A stretch of 64,000 nt of DNA from Symbiodinium natans (Eukaryota; Sar; Dinophyceae; Suessiales; Symbiodiniaceae). Within the stretch, counting starts at the first letter, position 1. The number at the start of each line of letters is the position of its first letter. Position numbers and translations under genes: made by a program. Where the stretch lies: contig CAJNDS010002567.1 of NCBI GenBank assembly GCA_905221605.1, positions 1-64,000 of the forward strand. Reading direction: 5' to 3'. Below, in pieces: positions 1-10,259 of the stretch. The notes beneath the pieces were generated by a model. That model did not search any database. It saw nothing but the letters and a program-made list of their open reading frames with translations, and was not told the DNA's origin.

Positions 1-250
1 CTCCAGGGAGACTCTGGGGCTGGGCACTGCAGGGGGCTGGGAGCTCCCGGACACTCTGACCTTGGGCACTCCACGGAGACTCTGGGTTTGGGGAATTTCA
101 GCGAGACTAGCACTGGGACACTCTCGGGTTGGGCACTCCAGGGAGACTCTGGGGTTGGGCACTCCGGAAACACTCTGGCGTTGGGCAATTGAGGCAGGGA
201 GACTGTAGGTTTGGGCCACTTTGGGGTTGGGCACTCCAGGGCTGAGCGAG
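1..250. repeat. Degenerate minisatellite of GGGCACTCCAGGGAGACTCTGG type units
   Basis: The phrases GGGCACTCC, GGAGACTCTGG and GGTTGGG recur about seven times with uneven spacing of roughly 30-50 nt, and the array is cut by the window edge. The GTTGGG core resembles the GTTGGGAAC motif of the arrays near 6.4 and 7.8 kb, so they may share an origin. No gene is seen up to about 550. Confidence 0.75.
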
Positions 251-552
251 GAGTAGACCGTCTTAGACCGGGCGAGGAGAAGAGTTCCGGGCGGGGAGAA
301 GAGTTGAGTTCAAAATCTAACAGCCCCACACTGAGGGTGGGGAAAAAGGTATAGCAATATTCGATATCATGAAAATAACTAATCGTAAACAACGCAGTAT
401 GATAGACCTACGACGTCGTCCCTTATTGACACAAAATTGCATTCGTATGACGGGACATGTTTGATTGTCTGCGCTCAAAGCAGCTTCTTCCTCCACACGT
501 CCTTTCGGGGGGATGCAGAAAGGTTCGCACCCACAGCCTCAGAGATGGAAGC

Positions 553-1170
553 TCAGTCGTTGGACACATCGCGTCCTGGGACCTCCCGCAGTCGCTGCAG
601 GCTGTCCAGGCTGAAGAAATGCGCGGCATAGTGCAGCAGCGCAGGAGCACCCAGTGGTCGCACAGCGGTGAGCACGACGGGGACGCGGTAAGGGCCTTCC
701 GTTGAGTAAATGTTTGTTACAGCACATCCCAACTGCAGCAACATGCCCAACACAGCCTCTGCACTTGTCTCCTCTCGACGGGCAGGCCAGCTGGTCCTTC
801 AAGAGCTCAAGCATTAGGTCGGGCAGCTGTGCTGGACCACTGGACAGTTCCTGACCCTTTTCGGCTAAAGGCTTGGCAGCAATTTTTTCATTGTACTCAC
901 GGAAGTTGTCAGGTCTTTGCTTGAAGCGAGGGCTAGTCACAAGTCTGAGCACAGGTGCAAGCACCTTGTGCTGTCCGACAAGGACTGCAGGGTCTACAGC
1001 AGTCTGACCTCCTTCAGTTCCAACGACATGCACTTGCAATGCACAGCAACAAGAAGTCTGGTCAACGCTGGGAATCTGTACAGTCTGTACAGGGCTTTGG
1101 CACGGCCCTCCATCCCAGAGTTGACGCATCAAAGGTGCTGATAGCGCCGTGCATGCTTCAAACATTAAAA
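553..1170 (-). CDS. Unrecognised coding segment in two overlapping frames
   Basis: Reading leftward on the minus strand, one frame (about 1170 to 780) gives a protein-like stretch including FREYNEKIAAKPLAEKGQEL and a leucine-rich end, LMLELLKDQL. A second frame (about 790 to 553) then carries ETSAEAVLGMLLQLG and ends in a TGA after GRDVSND. Both parts have ordinary coding composition and seem to belong to one protein. The frame change falls near 765-795 and could be a very short intron, an indel or a decayed gene. I recognise no domain. No start codon can be assigned, because the frame stays open to the right without a clear signal. Confidence 0.4.
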
Positions 1171-1450
1171 TAGAGCACGTGCGCGACAAGATGTGCCCGA
1201 CAGCCATCGCCAGCTGTTTGGTGCGACCACTTTGACATCTGCGAGACGTGCTTTTCAACAAAGCGAGATGCGCGGCTGTGGGGCCTTTGTTGTTGAATTT
1301 GCCTTCCGTTGGCTTGTTGCCAGTGCCTGCGCTTTGCACGTGGCCCAAAGACTTCCCAAGGGTTGGTAGGGCCCTTTCTGGAACGGGAGGCAAATGCATG
1401 GGACGTGCTGGGGTCTGCCAATTCCAAACTCCGAGCTCTCTCACACTCAT

Positions 1451-2216
1451 CTCACAAATCGGTAGAAGTATGTTGTCTTGTCGTGCGTGTCAGACAAGGC
1501 CAGCTCCTGTGTTCCGATCACAGGCCTGCCTACCTAGTTGAGAGGTGCCTCTTCACAGTCTCCGTACTGTCTGAAATTCAGCATGCTCGGTTTTTATAAA
1601 ACTCTTCTCCCAAACCTGACTGTGGCAGAACGCATCTTTGCTCAGGAAGGCTGCCTTTCCGGACCTCTGTAAGCACGCGCGCGCTGCCGGCTCCAGCTGC
1701 GCAGGGGCGCATTCCTGCATTGAATGGTTCCGAACACCACTCGGAATCTTGTTTGTGTCTTGACATCATGGAATCGCCTTGAAGAAGTGGCTGGCTCCCT
1801 GGAGAAGGGACCGCAGTCCTGCCAAAGCTGCTAAGCCTCGGAGAAAGGTCAGGATTCTATCGGTCGGGTAAGACGGTGTTCAGTGTTCAGCAACAAAGGC
1901 ATGATTTGTTGCCCAGTCTCTTCTGACTCTAACCACCAGCAGCACTACTGTGCCAGGTGCTGCGACCGCTTTCAATGCAGATAGCAATGCCGAGGTGTCC
2001 TCGCCTGAAGCACCAATCTAGGCCATTACTCACTGTCAGCATCTACGGAATTTTGCTTCTTGCGTTCAGGTCTCTGTACACTACGTCCGTGGCCAGCACA
2101 GTGGAAGCTTCACAGCACTCCTTCGGCAGTGGCTCATGCCACTCCCAACGACGAGTGACAATTTCCAGGCCTGTGTCCTGCACAGCTTTCAGCGAGGCGC
2201 ATGCTTTGGTGAACTG
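1451..2216. other. No gene seen
   Basis: Mixed-composition sequence with only short frames on both strands. None shows a motif, a clear exon boundary or convincing coding composition. Confidence 0.5.
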
Positions 2217-2237
2217 TTTAGGGTTTAGGGTTTAGGG
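2217..2237 (+). repeat. Interstitial telomere-type repeat, three TTTAGGG units
   Basis: Three perfect TTTAGGG heptamers stand in tandem. TTTAGGG is the telomere unit of plants and of dinoflagellates studied so far. Here it is internal and short, so it is more likely an insertion or repair scar than a chromosome end. Degenerate GTTTAGGG words recur near 7560-7640, 8820 and 17800. Confidence 0.8.
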
Positions 2238-2239
2238 AT

Positions 2240-3038
2240 AACGAGCTCCTTTGCAGACCGCTGTGCAATTTGCAAGGCGCGCTCGCTTCGATCTGTCAGC
2301 ACCACCTGCCCACGGCTCCCACGTGCAGCTCGAAAAGCAAAGGACCAATGGGATAGCATACCAATCTATCCATCTGTTCGTATCAACCTTCGATACGTAG
2401 ATCCCTTTTCCGTTTAGATATTTAATATACGTATGCTACTCCCTCCCACGTGCCTGCGTTTTTGGGTTTTGAGGACTGGTTGTGAACCAAGGACTGTGTC
2501 ACGTGCATATGTGATTGGCATGTAGTCTCATTCTGGGTTAACAAGAAAATCCAGATGTCTGAGGCTTAGGTTTCCAGATTCCACATTCTAGAAACGCAGG
2601 TTCTCACAGGTTCTTCCAGATTGATGCATGGGCTCGTCTTACGCGGCTGGTCCTTCCTTATTAAAGACTTCATATAACAAACAATCATAGCTCTAGGATG
2701 CCCTTGGTATCTCCGTAGAAGTCAATGGTCAAAAATGAGAAATATTTTCTGACAAACAAGTAGAGACATGTTAGCGCTTACTCAAAGTTGAGAAGCCCTG
2801 TTGTTTGATAAATCTTCTTGTTCACAAGGAAATAGGGGCCTCGCTGTCAGTGCAGTTTTGCAGCGTCAATTTAGCCTCAATTTACAATCAGCACTGGAAA
2901 CATCAACAACGGAGACGCCTCCAATAGCACCGTGGCCAGAGCTTCAAGATTGCACGGTGACCGTCACTGATGGTCTGGCTTGCGAGCAAACCAGCAGCCC
3001 AACAACCCAATCGCAAACAGCAAGGTGATGTACTGCAG
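2240..3038. other. No convincing gene; AT-richer spacer
   Basis: AT-richer than its surroundings from about 2340 to 2800, with many stops in all frames. A short plus-strand frame at 2801-3028 contains VTVTDG but has no other support. Confidence 0.45.
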
Positions 3039-3149
3039 CCCCCCCCCCCCCCCCCCCAAAAAAAAAAAAAAAAACAACAAAAACAATCGTCGTGCGCAAG
3101 GTTATACACCTCTAACAACAGGAGTACGGGGGGGGGGGGGGAGGGGGGG
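3039..3149. repeat. Homopolymer block: C run, A run, then G run
   Basis: About 19 C (3039-3057) pass directly into about 17 A (3058-3074). Some 50 nt later there is a nearly pure G run (3128-3149). The C and G runs could pair as a hairpin. Such blocks are also places where sequencing and assembly lengths are unreliable. Confidence 0.85.
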
Positions 3150-4348
3150 CCGTGCCATAACTTCTACCAGCGATTGACTTCTGGAAGCAAGGGTGACCGA
3201 AGCAATGGTGAAATCGATCTTTTCGGGGGTGGGGGAGCTGCGCGTGCCTTGAACTGTTGAAATACAAACCAGCAAAGAAAGTAACACAAGGTAATGTCCC
3301 CAAGTAAACACATCCCAAAGTGCAACTGTCCTGTATTGTCAGTAGAGATAACCATGCTTCTCAGCTGGTGGGAGGAACAAGATTTGGACCGTACAGTGCA
3401 TTGTAGCACCTGGGCCCAAAATTGTCGAGGCCGCGCCAGCACAATTTTAACTTTCGACAAACTGGTTACACTTGAGAGCAAAATGCAAAAACAGACATGG
3501 AATTCCGAAAGGCGAGGTTTGGGAATCTTGGGGCGGCTCCTGACCGGAAGAGGAGGCCGGGTTCAAATGAACCCCGGAGTGTTCCCTTCTGGAAATCCAA
3601 ATGGAAGGGGAAAGTTCACAAACACCAAGACACAATCTGGGCACGAATGCCTGGAGGCTCCGGAAGATTTGTTGGTTGTTTTGGAACAGCACAGCACTTT
3701 GGGGACTGTACAGCACTGTTGGGACAATACAGAGTTGTTGCAGACCCAGGCCCAACCGATGCTGACCATGCTAAGAACAGATGGTCTCCAACTGAAAAAC
3801 CCGCAATACTTTCGTTAACAACGTTACGCCGCTGTTAGCGGCCGTGGACCATTTGCATGAGGAAAGGTGGTTTTAACCCACGCATGGCAGTGTTCGCACG
3901 CTGAAAGGTTTTTTGGAAGGCATGTTATTTGACTCTGTTGTTCAAACTTACCACGCCTGCCAGTGCTTTCAGCGTTTTCCAGTCGTCATGTCTGTGCTGC
4001 TTGCTTTTGTTGTGATTTTTGGGGCTTTTTTGGATTTTGTGTTTTCGGAGTGTGGAGGCACGTGTGATTGCTGTATGATCAAGGACCACGAAACCCGGAA
4101 CCCTAAAAGTAAACCCTGCAATGTTTAGCGGACAGCGCGGCATCACTTTAAGACCGCCCAGCGCTGCAAAAACACATGCAGAATAGCTGTGTTCTAATGA
4201 CAGCTAGGGTAGTTTTCGAAAGGCGAAACTATAATTAGGCAGGCATCCACTATCATCATAATCTTTTTGTATTCCAAGGTTTGTATGAAAAAACCACAGG
4301 CAGCTCTGTATCCAAAATGCTCTCGGCCTCCCCCTACTCAAACCTTAG
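3150..4348. other. Mostly non-genic; one weak plus-strand frame
   Basis: A 113-codon plus-strand frame at 3497-3838 has fairly ordinary composition but no recognisable domain, and an antisense frame is open as well. At 3559-3574 GGGTTCAAATGAACCC is a perfect 16-nt palindrome. From 3850 to 4300 the DNA is AT-richer with no plausible exon. Confidence 0.35.
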
Positions 4349-4516
4349 GTCCAAGATCTGAAGTCCACATTTCACGAAGGCGATTGATCCAAGATCAAAA
4401 GTCTTGATTCTTTGATGGCCCAAGATCCAAGATCCGACAGCTTGGGACATTGGATCTTCGGTCCATGGCCCCAAAAATTTTTTGGATCCTTGGCTCTGAT
4501 CTTGGATCTTGGATTT
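4349..4516. repeat. Cluster of CCAAGATC words followed by their complement GATCTTGG
   Basis: CCAAGATC or close variants occur about five times between 4350 and 4435. GGATCTT and GATCTTGG occur about five times between 4450 and 4513. The left half can therefore fold back on the right half, with the loop around 4440-4480. This lies in the intron or downstream flank of the minus-strand methyltransferase at 4.7-5.7 kb. Confidence 0.7.
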
Positions 4517-4737
4517 GGGATACTTGTGTTGGCGGCCTATCTCCTTTGATTGGCCTATTGCTATGTATGAACATACTTTGGATGCGTGTACATACATCCC
4601 ATATCTATATAACCAAACAATAGCCAGTCATGATGCAGTATCATTCTGAGTTGTATGTTGACAATCAGCTCTTTTATGCCAGGCTCTACGCTTTGATACG
4701 GAACCCTGCGTGTATTTCTGTGCATGGCTCCACCGGC

Positions 4738-5657
4738 CTTGGCTCCCAGCGCCGCAGCTGCTAGGCCTGCGCAGCCTGTACCACAGCCCAGCTCCACGAC
4801 CTGCAGAGGATTTTTGGAGCGACTCTGGGGAGTACACAGAGGTTCATGGGTTTAGATTTTGCAAGTACTTGCAAGGATCCAGATGCCGGCCTTGGAGCCT
4901 AAGAGGCTTGGCTCCTCGCAAAGCCGTCGTGCAAGCAAGGCGGCGCAGTCATACATGACCTGGCGTCAGCGATTGTAAGTTCAATTTCTGCAGCAGTCTG
5001 CTCCATCGAAGAAACTTGGTTTGCAGCTCCAGCAATGCCCACGGAAGCATCCTGGTGTAGCACCTCGCCATGCGGAGATTGCCATCTCTAGCGTATCTTC
5101 TGATGGATAGCGCCTCTGGCCCTCCCGAGGGTTGCACCAGCTGCATTTTCTTTCCAGACGTTGGGGTAAGGGTCAAGAGCAACCTGCACATGCAGCTTCA
5201 GCCCTTAAACGTCCTTAACATGCCTCAAGCAAAAACCTTCCTGCCCGGGAATGCGCATGTCCTGTGGACTACACCTTTGCTACCTTTCACGCATGGGCCT
5301 CTTAGCCTCAGCTCGCTCCAGGTCATCGAATGAGCGAGGCGCCAGCTCGACGCGCAAACCCATGGAAGCTCACAGCTCATAAGCACTCTGACCTTCTGAA
5401 AACAGCTGAGGAATGAGGATGGTGCCTCCCATGACGCACTCTCCCGCAAAACCTCCCCTTAACACAAGTGGACAGCTTTGGCCCGGCTCGCGATCTTGCT
5501 CAGATCCCTCTAGTCGGAACATCGCAAAGGGCAAGAGCTGACTGACCCCTTGTGTTTTTGGGGCATTTTGCAGTCCTGAGACGCAGAGACTGTGGGGCGA
5601 TGACGATGACGAGCCGGCCAGAATCTTCAAAGATGCCTCAGTTTGCATCAAAGACAA
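4738..5657 (-). CDS. METTL21-type protein methyltransferase, multi-exon, incomplete
   Basis: A class I SAM-dependent methyltransferase, most like the METTL21/EEF1AKMT group that methylates lysines on proteins. Minus-strand exons, in order: a leading segment (about 5657-5390) with FRLEGSEQ and GGTILIPQLFSEG; about 5366-5299 (MGLRVELAPRSFDDLERAEA); 5183-5121 (ALDPYPNVWKENAAGATLG); 4959-4891 (VMYDCAALLARRLCEEPSLL); and 4800-4738 (VVELGCGTGCAGLAAAALGA). The last exon is motif I, which binds SAM, and the W..A..LA.R.L run before it is typical of the family. The three downstream exons are in phase 0. Their acceptors read AG|GT, and they end in GC donors (AAG|GCCGG twice, AGG|GCCAG once). The motif II/post-I exons and the C-terminus should lie further left but were not found, so the gene is incomplete here. 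The start codon is not identified. Specificity cannot be judged from sequence. Confidence 0.72.
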
Positions 5658-5659
5658 GA

Positions 5660-6360
5660 ATCTGTCGTCTAAATATCGTTGCCATTGTACAAGGCTTCAC
5701 CAAATACCAGAAATGCTTTGCATCATCTCGTGCCGACAGCAGCACGTTGCTGCTGATAGCACCACGGATTTGGCTCAATCATGATCCAGCTTCTTTGTCA
5801 ACCCAATTTGCTCAGCTCAGATACCCAGCGAGGAGGTCCAGGCACGACATGAACGACCATTGCCTCCACCTCGTGCTAGAAACATGCTGCCATCAAAACG
5901 TTGAAAACCCTGGTGCAAGAAGCTGCTGTTGGAAAGTATTCGCGAAATCCGACGCGCCTTCAGTGGGCCCGGCCTGGCACCCAAAGTGGTGCACGCAAAG
6001 GCCCTGGTTCTGCCTCTGGACAGGGGAGAGCTGCTTATGTTTCTGTGGATTTGTTTAGATTTCGATGCCGGTTCGTGCAACTGCGATGTCTTCCACCTTT
6101 TACTTTTTAGCTGCTTATTTCAAGTTTTCTTTCTATGTGCCCAATGTGCATAGCCCGCATGAATTTGACTAGGTTCTTCAGCATTACAACTTCGGTCCGC
6201 CTCCACAAGTCCTTGTACAAGTGTTCTTGTACTTCCCCAACCCTTTCTGAAACACCTCTTTGCCGGCCATTAAAAATTTAAGCTCGTGATAAAACCGTGC
6301 TGTGGAATTGCCGATGGGGATTCCGGACGTGGGATCTGCCTGGGATGACGGCTGAGTCGG
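5660..6360. other. No assigned gene; one weak plus-strand frame
   Basis: A plus-strand frame at about 5926-6050 reads REIRRAFSGPGLAPKVVHAK and LPLDRGELL, which looks like coding composition. It has no partner exons that I can find and lies opposite the prevailing gene direction. From 6060 to 6300 the sequence is T-rich and non-coding. Confidence 0.3.
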
Positions 6361-6363
6361 TTA

Positions 6364-6515
6364 CACGTGTTGGGAGCAAGTCGAGGGTGGGTTGGGAACA
6401 GGGGCAGGGCGCGTTGGGAACGGGAAAGTTGTGTGTCGGGGACGCACCGAGGGTGAGTCGAGAACGCAGCCCACGTGTTGACCGCGGCCGGGCGTCGAGT
6501 TGAGAACGTTTCCCA
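6364..6515 (+). repeat. Array of GTTGGGAAC-type units, forward orientation
   Basis: GTTGGGA(A/G)C, GTTGGGAACGGG, GAGTTGAGAACG and GTCGAGAACG recur about seven times at 20-30 nt spacing. The complementary array GTTCCCAACAC is found at 7768-7895, so the two flank the 80-bp tandem array between them in opposite orientation. Confidence 0.7.
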
Positions 6516-6775
6516 CCCATAACTAGGTTTTGGAGTGACGATCCTACTGTTGATGCTTCTTTAAAGTTCTCTTGAGAAGACTTGGACTTGGGTATACAGT
6601 CTTCTTTTGAGTTTCCTTGGGGGAGTTTAAATGCTTTGTTGTTTTGGATAAACAAGAAACCCTTCAAACAATCGGACGACGCTGCTGCTCAGAACCAGAG
6701 CCAAACTCGGGAAGTTTCACGTCAACACGCTGAGCACTTTTTTCGGCTCCTCGGAAGATGATTCTCGAATGATGA

Positions 6776-7545
6776 ACAAGAAACGAGGGGGGTGGAATTT
6801 ATAGAGTAATTCTCTACTCCTCTCTGATTTCAAATAAAGAACACAAGAAAAAACTCAAGAAACGAGAGGGGTGGAATTTAGAGTAATTCTCTACGCCGCT
6901 CTGATTTTCAATTGATGAACACAAGAAGCAAAAAGAAGAAATTAGGGGGGTGGATTTTAGAGTAATTCTCTACTCCTCTCTGATTTTCGACTTATGAACA
7001 CAAGAAACAAAAACAAGAAACGAGGGGGTGGAATGTAGATTCTTTTCGAACAAGAAAGGTCCTTGGAGGGCTGGCAACAACAAGCAGATGGGGGGAGGCT
7101 GCGCCGCCCCCCAACCCTTCCCCCCCCTTTTTGGGTACGTCAGAAAAGGATTTGTTGTTATGTAAATAATAAACTAGAAACGAGTGGGGTGGAAATTCAA
7201 CTAGTTCTCCACTTCTCTACTTCTCTAATTTTCGAATATTCAACACAAGAAACAAAAAACAAGAACGAGGGAGTGGAATTTAGACTAATTCTCGACTTCG
7301 CTCTCCACTTTTCGAAGAACAAAGGTCCTTGGAGGGCTGGCAACAACAACAAGCAAAGGGGGAAGGGGGGGCTGTGCCCCCCCCCCCCCCCCCCCCCCCG
7401 CGTTTTGGGTACGTCAGAAAAGGACTTGTTGTTCTGTAGATTCTAAACTAGAATCGAGAGGGGTGGAACTTAAACTAATTCTCCAATCTCTCCTTCTCTA
7501 ATTTGCAAACGAAACGAGTGGGTGGAATTTATTTAAGTCTCGAGT
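6776..7545. repeat. Tandem array, about 80-bp unit, with a nested ~265-bp duplication
   Basis: A unit starting AAACGAG(G)GGGGTGGAATTTA and ending in CTCTGATTTTCGA plus ACACAAGAAACAAAAACAAG recurs near 6783, 6862, 6940, 7017, 7178, 7263, 7451 and 7510. Two copies are interrupted by the same insert, GGTCCTTGGAGGGCTGGCAA followed by a G/C-rich run and TACGTCAGAAAAGGA (at about 7057-7165 and 7322-7440). The larger ~265-bp block has therefore duplicated too. The open frame at 7063-7446 is a product of the repeat and is not called a gene. Confidence 0.88.
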
Positions 7546-7549
7546 TCGG

Positions 7550-7645
7550 TGTTTTGGGTTTGTAGTCTAGTGGCTCCGAGTTTAGGGGTTTTGGAGTTTA
7601 GGGTTCCGTTTCAGGGTGTTGGATTCAGCGTTTTAAGTTTAGGAG
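7550..7645 (+). repeat. Degenerate telomere-like GTTTAGGG words
   Basis: GAGTTTAGGGGTTTTGGAGT and related words repeat about five times with mismatches. This looks like an eroded TTTAGGG-type tract next to the 80-bp array. Confidence 0.5.
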
Positions 7646-7767
7646 GATTCCGAACAAACATTGACGATGACACAGGAATGGTCTGTGAATCATGGTTTTC
7701 CAGTGGTTGCAAGTCCAGGGCGTGGTTTTGGAGATTGTTCGAGCTCTTTGCTGTTCCTCAGAGCAGG

Positions 7768-7895
7768 CAGGTGTTCCCAACACGTGTGTCTGGGTGTGTT
7801 CCCGACACGTACCTGGCTTGTTCCCGACTCGCCCCCCGGCTATTCTCAACACTCACCACACCCATTCCCAACACGCGCGTTCCCAACACACCCAG
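7768..7895 (-). repeat. Array of GTTGGGAAC-type units, reverse orientation
   Basis: GTTCCCAACAC, GTTCCCGACAC, TTCCCGACTC and TTCCCAACACG recur about six times. Read on the minus strand these are GTGTTGGGAAC units, the mirror partner of the array at 6364-6515. The left end of the neighbouring methyltransferase frame, including its stop codon at 7846, lies inside this array. Confidence 0.72.
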
Positions 7896-10250
7896 CTGCA
7901 ACCAACACGACTAACATTCGATCTGCCTGCTCTTTGCGCCGGAAATCATCTTTGCTCATGTACAGGACGATGTTCCGACCTGTGTTCCATCGCTCACAAA
8001 GCGCTGTTTCAGACGCATGGTATACAAAGTGCGCGTGGTTTGTCATAGTCCCATGCATGCAAACGAGAAGTCTGCGTGAGTAATATCCGAGTGCACAGCC
8101 CGCAAACGGTAACCGGGCAGTTCTCATCCGAGCATCCTGGATAAAATTTGAGGGGCGCGCAGCATTGGATGCTATTGAACATCATTGGAAGGCTCTCTCC
8201 TTCTCCCGAAGGAAGCGGAGAAGTCCAGAGTATCCTTAGGTGCGAGGGTAAACTCATCTTGCAACCATCATTCTGACTCAGCAGCTCTCTCTGACAAGCC
8301 GGCGTTTACTTTGGAATAAGGGAAGCTCCGTTCATCAAACGAATTATCCTGAACGCAAGGCTGCTCTTTATGGCATGCTTGCTCTGCATGCTCTATATGC
8401 TTACTGCACCGATTCCTAGCCAGGTGGCCAGAAACTCCACTGCCGTCGACGAGGCGACGATCGCTGAAGAGAGTTGGGAAAACGCAGCAGGGCACCACCT
8501 GAACCGAGTGGAGCAAGCAGTCAGTTCAGTTGGGTGGAAACAATGGTCAGTACCTCAAACACCACTGACTCTCTTTGTATAAAATCAGAAGAGGATGGAC
8601 GCGGTTGGTTTGTTGCTGCTTATCATCATCCCTTTTGGTGACCACTTTTGCCTTCGACGAGGCTATGTGCCCTCAGTTTTGGGGGGTTCGCTGGCCATGA
8701 CTGCTTTGGGGGTCTGGGGCCGCAAACAACTCTCTTCAAGGCCGCCAAACCTTTTGGATCGCTTCTTGGTGGGGTTTCGACGCTTCCGAGCTTCAAGGTT
8801 TTATGTGCTCAACGGTTCCGGTTTAGGGTTTGCTAGCCATCACGACAGTTCAGGCTTAGCGTATCGGCGCAAGAGGTGTCAGTGGAGGGGCTATACGGTA
8901 CGACAGGGCAGGGTCAATGTAAGTCCAAAACAGCAGGGCAACGGGCATGAACAGCCTAGGTTGGGAGGCGGGCTTGGGCTTGCATCCCGGCTACTGCGAA
9001 TGGACAGTGGGCCGTGAGCGCCAAGTCCACAACCGCGTCCGTGGCCTCACTGGCACGCAATTTGAAACGTGATTGTTTCGATTTCTTCAATCGATTCGGA
9101 GGACTGCTCCTCACAGTTCCCCCCCCCCCCCCATAATCACGCCACACGGCATTCCTGCAGTACGCTTGGTTGGGGTGGACTTGTTGGTCCCTGTGAAGGC
9201 TAATGCATTTCATTTCTATAGGATACGGGATTAGAGCCCAAAGACAAATCAATCCCGCCCGAGTCAAGCCCATAAAACAACGGAACGCATCCAAAATCAT
9301 CCAAATTCCCGGGTCTAAAAGTGCCAAACCCTGCTTCGCCCTGGGGGCCCTTCCTCGTCTGGGTGCATTGCCACGACGGCACGCGCCGCGCTGACCAGGT
9401 CACGGGAGGAGTCCTAGGTTTGACAGATGGTGATTCTCGCATCTTCTCAAGATTCTTCTCACTCATGATGGCGCCGACAAGACCTGTGCGTGTTTCCAGT
9501 GCGTGAGAAGCGGACATCGAAGTGCGCCTTCACCCGATGCACTGCGCTCTCAGAGTGCGGATCGTCCTGAGATCGATATCAGCTTTTGTTTGCGTATAGG
9601 GTGCCTTGAGAGTAAGCACTCATGTGTTGCCCCCTCCACCTCTCCATCTGGACCACAGGCCGAATCATCAAACGAGGGTGGGCTCCTTAGTTGGAAGGCC
9701 CACAATACTTTTAGGGTGGACCGGCTTGCCAATGTTGCTTATGCTTTCCGGCCGTGGTCTAGATTCGGATGGCTGATGGCGGGGAGTGGAGGGGTGAATG
9801 GAGCTTCAGGTTTCTGCCCATAGTCCAGATCGAAGTCCGCACGGCAATGTCTGGTCCTAATACTAGTAGAAGGTCGATGCGTGTGAGCCTGGTTCTCTGG
9901 CAGGCACATGGGGAAGTACATGACGACTCGAAATGCCAAGTCTCTCAGAAGCTGGCCTGGGATCAACCACCACCACATCTTTCACGCCGCGAGATCGTAA
10001 AGCGAAAGCAAGGGCTCCTCGCTGTGCCACAGCTTGCTGCGTCTCGCATGTCACTTGCGAAGAATTGCCGAGTCGTCGCATGTGGCGCGGACTGAGTCCT
10101 TTCCCTCCGGCCACCTCCAGGACGTAGCCGGAGCTGCAACCCTGGCACGGCGCAAGCTCCTCGTGCAGTAACGGGACCTCTGGGAAAACGTAACGAACAG
10201 CCAAAGAGCTGCTTGCGGGGGAGCCGCTGACTCCAAGAGCTCCGCCACAA
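7846..10250 (-). CDS. SAM-dependent methyltransferase, PF13679-like, split into many exons
   Basis: Minus-strand exons build a recognisable order. The segment ending at 10099 has VLEVAGGKG (SAM-binding motif I). It continues at 10017-9957 with ALAFALRSRGVKDVVVVDPR (strand 2 and its acidic end). Then comes 9049-8995 (EATDAVVDLALTAHCPFA), then 8498-8410 (VVPCCVFPTLFSDRRLVDG). The last exon runs from about 7979 to a TGA at 7846 (GRNIVLYMSKDD). Joining CPFA to VVPCCVFP restores the PFAVVPCC motif, and the GRN near the end also fits the family. The 81-nt intron 10018-10098 begins GA and ends AG; others begin GC or GT. Minus-strand frames at 9200-9517 and 9739-9978 probably hold further exons. The C-terminal tail runs into the GTTGGGAAC array. 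Substrate unknown. The upstream start is not fixed; a likely N-terminal stretch reads VAELLESAAPPQAALW near 10245-10190. Confidence 0.68.
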
Positions 10251-10259
10251 TGAAACTAG

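Noticed and set aside
7063-7446. Plus-strand frame of 127 codons
   Set aside because: It spans two copies of the tandem repeat and repeats its own sequence.
8370-8582. Plus-strand 70-codon frame starting MACLLCMLYMLTAPIPSQVA, resembling a signal peptide
   Set aside because: It is antisense to the methyltransferase exon with the VVPCC motif, which has far better support.
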